Shown: piece after piece, positions 1 through 5,573 of the stretch
How positions within the stretch are numbered: the first letter of the stretch is position 1
Layout: each line of letters begins with the position of its first letter
NCBI GenBank assembly: GCA_021299615.1
Contig: JAJTHC010000258.1
Span: 1-5,576 of the forward strand
Direction: 5' to 3'
Origin: Vampirovibrionales bacterium
GTDB lineage: Bacteria > Cyanobacteriota > Vampirovibrionia > Vampirovibrionales > JAJTHC01
DNA: 5,576 nucleotides
Notes under the pieces: generated by a model
Database searches by the model: none
Told to the model about the DNA's origin: nothing
Seen by the model: the letters and a program-made list of their open reading frames with translations, nothing else
Made by a program: the position numbers and the translations under genes

Positions 1-111
1 GCTTATGTGAAGAAGAGCCGTCAATTTGCTGAGCAAGCCATCCGTTTGGCGATGCAAAGTCAAAACATCACGCTCAAAACCCAAGCCGAAGAGCTTATGA
101 AGTTTGGATAA
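1..111 (+). CDS. C-terminal end of an unrecognised protein (partial at window edge)
   Basis: An open frame enters from the left edge and stops at TAA (109-111), giving 36 residues from AYVKKSRQ to EELMKFG. The segment is rich in Lys, Gln, Glu and Ala, without proline, and looks like one or two amphipathic helices; no motif identifies a family. The coding call rests on the open frame, on codon choice resembling the neighbouring genes (GCC, CAA, GAA/GAG mix), and on the stop falling two bases before a long inverted repeat that fills the gap to the convergent transporter gene. I do not recognise the protein and assign no function. The start and most of the gene lie outside the window. Confidence 0.6.
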   Translation, partial: AYVKKSRQFAEQAIRLAMQSQNITLKTQAEELMKFG

Positions 112-113
112 AG

Positions 114-269
114 TCTATATAGCCGAATTGATAATTTCCTGTACTTGTCTATACGTTGTCGCTACGATTATTTTGTTCTGTTATGTAGGTCTATCTATAC
201 GCCCTCACAAAATAATCTAGGATCCTAGTCTAGCCTAAGTACAGAAAAATATAAATTCAGCTATATAGA
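114..269. repeat. Imperfect inverted repeat, two 63-nt arms, filling the convergent gap
   Basis: The arm 114-176 matches the reverse complement of 207-269 without net insertion or deletion: every pair sums to coordinate 383. The outer 33 positions match at 29, beginning with TCTATATAG (9/9). The innermost 11 positions, GATTATTTTGT (166-176), match perfectly with 207-217. The middle 19 positions diverge, but realign partly with a one-base shift. A 30-nt AT-rich centre (177-206) separates the arms. The right arm contains a local 12-bp palindrome, CTAGGATCCTAG (217-228). Several mismatches become G-U pairs on the minus-strand transcript, so the fold should be better as the 3' end of the SulP mRNA. 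Flanks read AAAG on both sides (110-113 and 269-272), a possible but very short target duplication. It could be a MITE-like insertion or a bidirectional terminator; there is no clear U tract. Confidence 0.8.
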
Positions 270-273
270 AAGT

Positions 274-1737
274 TTATGATTTGGCGTGAGTGCCGAGTTG
301 ATCCACCAGCGATGCACTGGCTTCATTCATGCCTTGGATTTCAACAGGGATTTTTTTCTTCTTAAACTTCAACACAATTTTGTCAAAGCCCCCCACCGCA
401 AATAAATCCCACAAATGGGCTTGGCTCACATCAATGGTGACACGTTCAAGGTCTTCATTAAAATCAAAGTGCTGCATCAACATATCCACAGACGCAAAAA
501 ACACCTGCCCTGTAATGTAATAGGTACGGTGCCTGCCGTTTTCAGACAACACAGATTCTACCGTCAACATACGAGACACTCGCCGAGAAAACGACAAGGC
601 ACTCAACAAAACACCCGCAAATACCCCCATAGAAAGATCATGCGTAACAACAATTACCCATGCCGTCACAATCATAATAAAGCTACAGGTTTTAGGGTAA
701 ACATGTAGTGTTTTGAGAGACGACCAATCAAAAATATGAATACACACCATAATCATTACAGCCGTTAAAGCCACCACAGGAATTTGCTGTACCCAAGAAC
801 CTAAGCCCACGAGTAAGAACATCAAGAAAAGCCCTGCAAATAAGGCAGACAACCGCCCCGTTGAACCCAGTTTTAAGTTCATAACAGAAGGACCAATTAA
901 TGCACAACCCGGCATGGCACCAAAAAATCCTGCTACCAAATTTGCCACCCCAAGTCCTTTACATTCTCGGTTCTTGTCGCTGGCACTGTCGGTAATATCA
1001 TCTAAAATACGAGCCGTCATCAAGGATTCTAAAATTGCCACCAAGGCAAGACTCAAGGCATAGGGCAAAATAATCAAAAACGTTTCCCAGTTCAAAGGGA
1101 TTTGAGGAATATGAAACATAGGCAAGCCCGAAGGTAGTTTGCCCATGTCCGCCACGGTGTGAACATCCAACCCCAAATATAAAGACGTTGCTGTCACCAC
1201 GACAATCGAAACCAAGGGGGCTGGTACGACTTTTGTTAAATAGGGAAGTCCATAAATAACCAATATGCCTAAAGCCAGCAATCCGTATACCGTTGCATCT
1301 GCATTGTGCAAGCTTTTGAGTTGTGCCATAAACAATAAAATCGCCAAAGCGTTAGAAAAGCCCGTGACCACGGAAGGCGACACAAACCGCATGAGTGATC
1401 CTAAATGCAGAAAGCCTGCGGCTATCTGTAAAATGCCTGACAAAATACCCGCAAAAAGAAGGTATTCAACCCCATGGGTTTGCACCAAATGCGTCATAAC
1501 CAACGCCATGGCACCTGTGGCTCCTGAAATCATGGAAAGCCTTGCCCCACTAATGGCAGTAATGACTAGTAGAATCATACTAGAATACAGACCCACTTCA
1601 GGTGCTACCCCAGCAATGTTTGAAAACGCAATGGACATGGGAATCAATGAAAACGCCACAACCATGCCTGCCAATATCTCATTTTTGATATTGCCGAGCC
1701 AATGGGTGCGAAGGTATGGGATGATGATATTTGTCAT
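274..1737 (-). CDS. SulP/SLC26-family inorganic anion transporter with C-terminal STAS domain
   Basis: This 487-residue inner-membrane carrier belongs to the SulP family, whose bacterial members move sulfate, bicarbonate or related anions, often with sodium or protons. The membrane part spans about residues 17-383 with many hydrophobic helices. Family marks include PEVGLYSS (46-53), SGATGAMALV (71-80, helix 3), ALVAILESLMTA with Glu237 at the usual helix-8 substrate-site position, and GCALIGPSVMN (277-287). A short cytoplasmic STAS domain follows (about 404-485), with IDVSQAHLWD at 435-444. The order and wording resemble Bacillus YbaR/YvdB more than classical sulfate permeases, from memory. 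The substrate cannot be read from sequence. The start is supported by GAGG eight bases upstream (minus strand; plus 1746-1749). It lies 82 bp downstream of fliD in the same direction. A weak TAATAT -10-like box in the gap has no good -35, so read-through from fliD is plausible. Confidence 0.93.
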   Translation of the reverse strand: MTNIIIPYLRTHWLGNIKNEILAGMVVAFSLIPMSIAFSNIAGVAPEVGLYSSMILLVITAISGARLSMISGATGAMALVMTHLVQTHGVEYLLFAGILSGILQIAAGFLHLGSLMRFVSPSVVTGFSNALAILLFMAQLKSLHNADATVYGLLALGILVIYGLPYLTKVVPAPLVSIVVVTATSLYLGLDVHTVADMGKLPSGLPMFHIPQIPLNWETFLIILPYALSLALVAILESLMTARILDDITDSASDKNRECKGLGVANLVAGFFGAMPGCALIGPSVMNLKLGSTGRLSALFAGLFLMFLLVGLGSWVQQIPVVALTAVMIMVCIHIFDWSSLKTLHVYPKTCSFIMIVTAWVIVVTHDLSMGVFAGVLLSALSFSRRVSRMLTVESVLSENGRHRTYYITGQVFFASVDMLMQHFDFNEDLERVTIDVSQAHLWDLFAVGGFDKIVLKFKKKKIPVEIQGMNEASASLVDQLGTHAKS

Positions 1738-1742
1738 AAGCG

Positions 1743-1771
1743 AAGCCTCATTTTTCGTATGAGTTTAGCTT
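1743..1771 (-). promoter_or_regulatory. Candidate hairpin covering the SulP ribosome binding site
   Basis: On the minus-strand transcript the leader reads AAGC, TAAA, CTCAT, loop ACGAAAA, ATGAG, GCTT. CTCAT pairs with ATGAG, and after a four-base bulge AAGC pairs with GCTT, giving nine base pairs. The GAGG Shine-Dalgarno sequence lies entirely in the 3' arm, so the folded form would hide it. The pairing is seen directly; regulation of translation is inference. The stem is short and AT-containing, so it may be only marginally stable. Confidence 0.35.
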
Positions 1772-1812
1772 AAGACAAACATATTATTTTGAAATAGTCA
1801 TTTTCGAATGAG
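1748..1812 (-). repeat. Pair of near-identical short inverted repeats between fliD and the SulP gene
   Basis: On the minus strand CTCATTCGAAAATGA (plus 1798-1812) and CTCATACGAAAAATGA (plus 1748-1763) differ by one substitution and one added A. Each is itself an inverted repeat: the first is TCATT-CGAA-AATGA, the second CTCAT-N7-ATGAG. They sit about 50 bp apart, one just after the fliD stop and one just before the SulP start. This arrangement would suit a paired operator or alternating RNA hairpins; which, if either, is not shown by sequence. Confidence 0.5.
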
Positions 1813-1819
1813 CTGAACT

Positions 1820-3565
1820 TTACTGAGTTCTCTGATTACCGATAGCACTCAAGGCATTGCCTTGGCTTTTATACTGCGAAATCAAGGAATCCGACGCCGC
1901 ATATTGCTGCTGTAACCGAGTTCGACGCTTTTCTAAGCGAGCTTCACCATCGGTGATGTTCTTTTTAGAACGGGTAATAAAACTGTCGTAACTGTCTGAA
2001 ATCGACTGAAACACGCCTTTGTCACTGGTGCCACTGCCTGTTTTTACGGCATTGTCCACAATGGTTTGTAATTTCGTGAACACCCCTGTGGCTCCCTTAA
2101 TCAAGCTTTCCACGTCATCAGGACTCGCCTTCAACGCCGTGATAAACTTGGCGGAATCAAAGGTCAACGTTGAGTTTGCCGACTGCCCATTACTGCTAGC
2201 GGTCGAAATACCGATTTGCCCCAAGCTATTATAGGTCACTTGCCCTGTTGTGCCAGCCGTCATGGTTTGACGAATCTGCGTTCGAAAGGAACGTACACTA
2301 TTTTGAGCTCCTAGCTTGCCTGTATCCGCCTTGGTTTCCGTGTCAATGGTTCCAATCATGGTATTAAAAGCCGTCACGACATCATCAATGGCTTTGGTCA
2401 GTTTGCTGGTGTCTTGATCCACCAACACGTTAATATCAGCATCCGTTTTGACTTGCTTAAGTTTCAACGTAATGCCTTTTAGCCCTGTTTGGGCTTCGCC
2501 GACTTCATTGCTGGTAGAAAGGTATTCCGTGCCGTTAACCGTGACTTTAGCGTTCGTTCCTAAGGTTTGAGACGCCAAGCTATTGCCCGCACTTATCACG
2601 TTCATGGCGGTTAAAAAGTTACCTGTCACATCTTCCATTTGAATCCCGACCTGCCCTGTCGATTTAGACGTGAGTTCTAAGCGGTTACTCAAGCTATTGA
2701 AAACCGCACTGACGCCAGAATCCGCCGAATTATTGATGTCGTTCATAAGTTGGGCAATGCTTTTTCCTGTGGTGTCAAAGGTAGCTTTACCTAGCTTAAA
2801 GGTGGAACCTGCTGTGACAGGGGTATTCAAGCCTGCGGCACCTGTTGAAACATTTTGCGTGGTGTCGACGGTTGAAAAGAACTGGTTAGCCGTAAAGGTC
2901 GATCCTGCTTCTAAAGTCGTATCTAGCTTAGACAACTTTAAAAAGTTAGAGGTATCGCCTGTAGAGCCAAACTGGACGGTTCCGCCTGTGGTGGCATTCA
3001 CGACCAATTGCCCGTCCGCATTGATTGTGGCACTACTCACGCCTGAAATCGCCCCGATGCGTCCGAGTACATCGCCAAACGTGTCGGTGGTCGCATCCAC
3101 GCTTACGCTTGAAGCCACGCCGTTGACATACACGCTAAAGGTGCCAGAAGTCATCGACATATTTTTAATTGAACTTAATAGCGTACTGGATGTTGCAGAG
3201 GCACCAGGCTTGGCGGTGGATCGAGCCGTTGTGGCGGTGGCAAGCGTATTCACTTTGACCGCTAAACTCGCCAAGTTAGCCCCTGCCGAAGCCGTGACTT
3301 CAAGGGCATCCGTGTTAGAAGACGTGGCTTTTCGAGCTTGGAAGATATTGGCATCCAAAATAGACGTGGACGTCAAAACTTTCAACGCTGTTTGAAAGGT
3401 TTTCGCACGAGACGTAATGGTGGCCAACGTGCTTTTTTGGCTATTGGTTTTATCGATACGGGTTTGAATGGCATCCAAGGGTCTACGTTCAGATGCGATG
3501 GTCGCATCAATAATTTGGTTTACAGGCAAGCCTGAACTGATGCCACCGAATGTAATGCCCATCAT
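1820..3565 (-). CDS. fliD: Flagellar filament cap protein FliD (hook-associated protein 2)
   Basis: FliD is exported by the flagellar secretion system and forms the cap that inserts flagellin at the filament tip. The 581-residue product shows the FliD N-terminal domain (about 4-110), beginning ITFGGISSGLPVNQIIDATI and ending SLAVKVNTLAT. A variable middle carries two related beta-rich, flagellin-IN-like segments (141-212 and 253-322). The FliD C-terminal domain (about 335-575) ends in a coiled coil with EARLEKRRTRLQQQYAASDS (541-560). It has no Cys, Trp or His and is rich in Thr, Ser, Ala and Asn, as expected of axial flagellar proteins. The start is a tandem ATG ATG; AAGGA lies six bases before the first ATG, inside the palindrome CCTTATAAGG (3573-3582). 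No fliS or fliT follows; a SulP transporter gene does. Length is within the family's normal range. Confidence 0.96.
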   Translation of the reverse strand: MMGITFGGISSGLPVNQIIDATIASERRPLDAIQTRIDKTNSQKSTLATITSRAKTFQTALKVLTSTSILDANIFQARKATSSNTDALEVTASAGANLASLAVKVNTLATATTARSTAKPGASATSSTLLSSIKNMSMTSGTFSVYVNGVASSVSVDATTDTFGDVLGRIGAISGVSSATINADGQLVVNATTGGTVQFGSTGDTSNFLKLSKLDTTLEAGSTFTANQFFSTVDTTQNVSTGAAGLNTPVTAGSTFKLGKATFDTTGKSIAQLMNDINNSADSGVSAVFNSLSNRLELTSKSTGQVGIQMEDVTGNFLTAMNVISAGNSLASQTLGTNAKVTVNGTEYLSTSNEVGEAQTGLKGITLKLKQVKTDADINVLVDQDTSKLTKAIDDVVTAFNTMIGTIDTETKADTGKLGAQNSVRSFRTQIRQTMTAGTTGQVTYNSLGQIGISTASSNGQSANSTLTFDSAKFITALKASPDDVESLIKGATGVFTKLQTIVDNAVKTGSGTSDKGVFQSISDSYDSFITRSKKNITDGEARLEKRRTRLQQQYAASDSLISQYKSQGNALSAIGNQRTQ

Positions 3566-3597
3566 GTTTTGTCCTTATAAGGTAACAGTTTTACTGC

Positions 3598-3617
3598 AAA
3601 AGTTTTACAATACTTTT
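3598..3617. promoter_or_regulatory. Inverted repeat AAAAGT-N8-ACTTTT around the permease -35 box
   Basis: AAAAGT (3598-3603) and ACTTTT (3612-3617) are perfect inverted copies; the eight bases between them contain the TTTACA -35 hexamer. The same stretch also overlaps a direct repeat AGTTTTAC (3587-3594 and 3601-3608, 14-bp period). The position suggests a regulator site, but in AT-rich DNA such a short repeat can arise by chance. Confidence 0.3.
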
Positions 3618-3631
3618 ATTTTTGCTAGAAT
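3604..3631 (+). promoter_or_regulatory. Sigma-70-type extended -10 promoter for the amino-acid permease
   Basis: A -35 box TTTACA (3604-3609) and a -10 box TAGAAT (3626-3631) are separated by 16 bases, with TG one base before the -10 (3623-3624), making an extended -10. Transcription would start near 3638, giving a leader of about 120 nt before the permease ATG. It is the best plus-strand promoter I can see in the divergent region. Confidence 0.6.
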
Positions 3632-3639
3632 GGATTCTA
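3626..3639. promoter_or_regulatory. Operator-like inverted repeat TAGAAT-GG-ATTCTA over the -10 and start point
   Basis: A perfect 6-2-6 inverted repeat whose left half is the permease -10 box and whose right half covers the predicted start point. A regulator bound here would block the permease promoter and, lying in the divergent region, could also affect fliD. It faintly resembles an arginine-repressor box in layout, but no regulator can be named from it. Confidence 0.4.
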
Positions 3640-3650
3640 ATTATCATATT

Positions 3651-3678
3651 CTTTCGACGTATTTGTCCTTCACCTTTA
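3651..3678 (-). promoter_or_regulatory. Weak sigma-28-like promoter candidate facing fliD
   Basis: On the minus strand TAAA (plus 3675-3678) is followed after 16 bases by GTCGAAAG (plus 3651-3658). The sigma-28 consensus is TAAA, 15 bases, then GCCGATAA, so five of eight -10 positions fit and the spacer is one base long. A start near 3642 would give a leader of about 77 nt to the fliD ATG. fliD is commonly a late flagellar gene, which makes the assignment reasonable but not secure. I see no convincing sigma-70 or sigma-54 alternative. Confidence 0.3.
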
Positions 3679-3756
3679 ATGATGACAATAGGTCATGTAG
3701 ATTTCATCCACCTTATGGTTTAAAACCCTTGTTTTGTATATAAAGGAAATGTATCG

Positions 3757-5385
3757 ATGCCCTCTATTCCTTCCTTGTTGGACAGCCTAACCCGATCCCG
3801 CCCCCTGCCTGAACATCAAGCGGATGATGCGGGCTTAAAACGTACCCTAACGGCGAAAGATCTCATCGTCTTCGGCGTTTCCGCCATGATTGGCACAGGG
3901 ATTTTCGTGCTAACAGGGCAAGGGGCTGCCGACAATGCAGGGCCTGCTTTGGTCATTTCCTTCTTGATTTCAGGCTTGATTTGCGTCTTTTGTGCCTTGT
4001 CTTACAGCGAATTGTCGACCCTCATCCCCATTTCAGGATCCGCCTACTCCTACATGTTCATCGCCCTAGGCGAGTTCGTCGCATGGATCGTCGGCTGGTT
4101 GCTCGTGGTGGAATATCTCGCTGGTAATATGTGTATCGCACAAGGCTGGGGCAAAACGATTCTGTACGGCGTGAAGATTTTTGGCGAAGCCTTGGCGAAT
4201 CTCTTTCATAACCCTGCTTTAGCCGTGGGAGTCCCCACGTGGTTGAATACCTCGACCTTTACCGTGCTTGAAAAAGGGCAGAAGATCCCCCTCCATGAAG
4301 CGTCGGTTGCCACAAGCAAAATCCCCTTCACATTACCTGGATCCCCCGATATTTTGACGCTCGTCATCAACCATAGCTTTGATATTTTCCCTGTCGTGGG
4401 ATTGCTCTTTTGTGCGTGGTTGTTGACCAAAGGCGTGGAAGAAAACGCCAAGCTGGCGACTGCGATGGTCTATACCAAAATTGGGATTATCCTCTTTTTC
4501 TTGGCAATCGGCGGTTGGTTCTTGTTTAGCAATCCTGATTTACTGCCCAAGCATTGGTTCGCTGAAGGCTGGAAAACCTTCGCTCCCTTCGGCAATGACG
4601 GCATCATCAAAGGGGCGGCGTTGATGTTCTTCGCCTACGTCGGCTTTGACGCCCTCGCCTGTTCCGCCGAAGAAGCCAAGGATCCGCAGAAAGACATGCC
4701 CATTGGCATTTTAGGATCCCTCTTAATCTGTACCGTTTTGTATATTTTGGTGACGGTTGTGGTAACGGCGGTTAATCCGATTGAAAACATTCACCGTACC
4801 GCTGCGGTGGCTCAAACCATGACCGCCATGAAAGTCCCAGGAGCCGACCTACTCGTTGTGATTGGGGAAGTCATCGGCATTAGCTCGGTGATGCTCATCA
4901 TGCAAATGGCGACTGTGCGAGTCGTCTACTCCATTGCCCGAGACCGCCTTTTGCCTGCTTTCTTGAAGAAAATGGATCCCCACATGGGTGTACCGCTGGC
5001 TGCGACGTGGATTGTGGCAGGTATCGGTGCTTTAGGTGCCGCTTTATTGCCGATTTCGCTCGTGTCTCACATCGCCAGTTTAGGCACGCTTTTTGTATTC
5101 CTCATGGTGTGTGTGGGCGTGGTGATTTTGCGGTTTACCATGCCTGAAGCCAAGCGTCCGTTTAAAGTGCCGTTGGGCATCACCATTCCGCTTTTGGGCG
5201 TGGCTGGATGCCTTTGGTTGATGATGAGTCTGTCGTCTTCGGCGTGGTTCCTCACCCTTGTTGCGTTGGCGATTGGCTTGGCGATTTACTTCACCTATGG
5301 CATGCACAACAGCATTATGAAGGATCCTGTGGCGTTAGAGTCGTTAGATATTGAGGCTCCTCCGCTAGCTATGGTGGGTCATTAG
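3757..5385 (+). CDS. APC-superfamily amino-acid permease, cationic amino acid transporter (CAT/YfnA-like) type
   Basis: A 542-residue inner-membrane transporter of the APC superfamily, CAT branch, which imports amino acids, typically with protons. Helix 1 carries the broken-helix substrate motif IGTGIF (45-50). Further marks are PISGSAYSY (91-99), GEFVAWIVGW (105-114), KGVEENAKLATA (225-236), FFAYVGFDA (291-299), SAEEAKDPQKDMPIGI (303-318), ARDRLLP (394-400) and MDPHMGVP (406-413). About 12 membrane segments are expected. The product is longer than typical bacterial relatives of about 460-490 residues; the excess is a polar segment at about 150-205, a 27-residue N-terminal lead and a C-terminal tail. 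The substrate cannot be decided. AGGA (3744-3747) sits nine bases before the ATG; an ATG at 3749 is out of frame. Sampled lines of this gene are about 55-60% G+C, above the SulP gene. It is divergent from fliD with its own promoter. Confidence 0.93.
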   Translation: MPSIPSLLDSLTRSRPLPEHQADDAGLKRTLTAKDLIVFGVSAMIGTGIFVLTGQGAADNAGPALVISFLISGLICVFCALSYSELSTLIPISGSAYSYMFIALGEFVAWIVGWLLVVEYLAGNMCIAQGWGKTILYGVKIFGEALANLFHNPALAVGVPTWLNTSTFTVLEKGQKIPLHEASVATSKIPFTLPGSPDILTLVINHSFDIFPVVGLLFCAWLLTKGVEENAKLATAMVYTKIGIILFFLAIGGWFLFSNPDLLPKHWFAEGWKTFAPFGNDGIIKGAALMFFAYVGFDALACSAEEAKDPQKDMPIGILGSLLICTVLYILVTVVVTAVNPIENIHRTAAVAQTMTAMKVPGADLLVVIGEVIGISSVMLIMQMATVRVVYSIARDRLLPAFLKKMDPHMGVPLAATWIVAGIGALGAALLPISLVSHIASLGTLFVFLMVCVGVVILRFTMPEAKRPFKVPLGITIPLLGVAGCLWLMMSLSSSAWFLTLVALAIGLAIYFTYGMHNSIMKDPVALESLDIEAPPLAMVGH

Positions 5386-5393
5386 TTTTTTAA

Positions 5394-5450
5394 TTTTGGT
5401 TAGCTCCGTTTATAGCTGGTCGTTTTGGCTAGTTCCCTTTTATAGCTGGT
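5394..5450. repeat. Two tandem 27/28-nt imperfect direct repeats
   Basis: Copy 1 (5394-5420) and copy 2 (5423-5450) both begin TTTTGG and end TTTATAGCTGGT. They differ by three substitutions and one gap, about 24 of 28 aligned positions identical, with a 29-bp period. They start nine bases after the permease stop. There are only two copies and no unique spacer, so this is not a CRISPR. They may belong to the same dispersed element as the hairpins that follow. Confidence 0.75.
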
Positions 5451-5452
5451 GC

Positions 5453-5489
5453 TGTCAGAGACCTTTGGACGCACAAAGGTTCTCCGACA
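5453..5489 (+). terminator. Strong hairpin downstream of the permease; possible terminator
   Basis: TGTC (5453-5456), GAGA (5458-5461) and CCTTTG (5462-5467) pair with CAAAGG (5474-5479), TCTC (5481-5484) and GACA (5486-5489): 14 base pairs with one bulged T, one A-C mismatch and a six-base loop GACGCA. It lies 68 bases after the permease stop. No U tract follows, so it is not a classical intrinsic terminator; it may instead stabilise the mRNA 3' end or be part of a repeat element. Confidence 0.45.
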
Positions 5490-5495
5490 CCTCTA

Positions 5496-5573
5496 AATGC
5501 GTTCAAGGGGGGACGGGGAAGGACGCATTGCGTTTCTCCTCCCCTTCGTCCCCCCTTGAAAATCCCCCCTGAA
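5496..5573. repeat. Long G/C-rich hairpin with two alternative 3' arms; candidate dispersed repeat or structured RNA
   Basis: TTCAAGGGGGGACG (5502-5515) pairs perfectly over 14 bp with CGTCCCCCCTTGAA (5547-5560). After a two-base TT bulge the stem continues: GGGAAGGA (5516-5523) against TCCTCCCC (5537-5544), seven of eight paired, closing a 13-base loop that contains CGC and GCG. A second possible 3' arm, TCCCCCCTGAA (5563-5573), matches the same 5' arm with one bulged base. The heptamer GGACGCA occurs in the loop of the preceding hairpin (5467-5473) and again at 5521-5527; both can pair with TGCGTTC (5498-5504). No open frame of interest and no U tract is seen. The unit may continue past the window edge. 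Confidence 0.6.

Noticed and set aside
1678..1695. CTCATTTTT stretch inside the SulP gene considered as a third copy of the intergenic element
   Set aside because: It shares only the CTCATTTTT part, lacks the CG and the second ATGAG arm, and lies in codons for conserved N-terminal residues.
1265..1762. A 165-codon plus-strand open frame opposite the SulP gene start
   Set aside because: It is antisense to conserved SulP membrane segments and shows no recognisable motif; it is a shadow frame.
1798..1811. TCATT-CGAA-AATGA hairpin considered as the fliD terminator
   Set aside because: A five-pair AT-rich stem without a following U run is too weak; it is better described with its near-identical partner at 1748-1763.
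2670..3395. A 241-codon plus-strand open frame opposite fliD
   Set aside because: It lies wholly antisense to a clear FliD sequence. Its Val/Ala/Leu/Ser-rich product mirrors fliD's Thr/Ser/Ala codons, it shows no domain, and it needs no explanation beyond codon bias.
3468..3743. A 91-codon plus-strand frame spanning the fliD start and the divergent promoter region
   Set aside because: Its first third is antisense to the FliD N-terminus and the rest covers AT-rich promoter DNA. No family resemblance is seen.
5386..5397. T-rich run right after the permease stop considered as an intrinsic terminator tail
   Set aside because: No stable G/C-rich stem precedes it within the end of the gene; the strong stems lie further downstream and lack U tracts.
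5394..5450. Short direct repeats considered as a CRISPR remnant
   Set aside because: There are only two imperfect copies separated by two bases, no spacer-length unique sequence and no cas genes.
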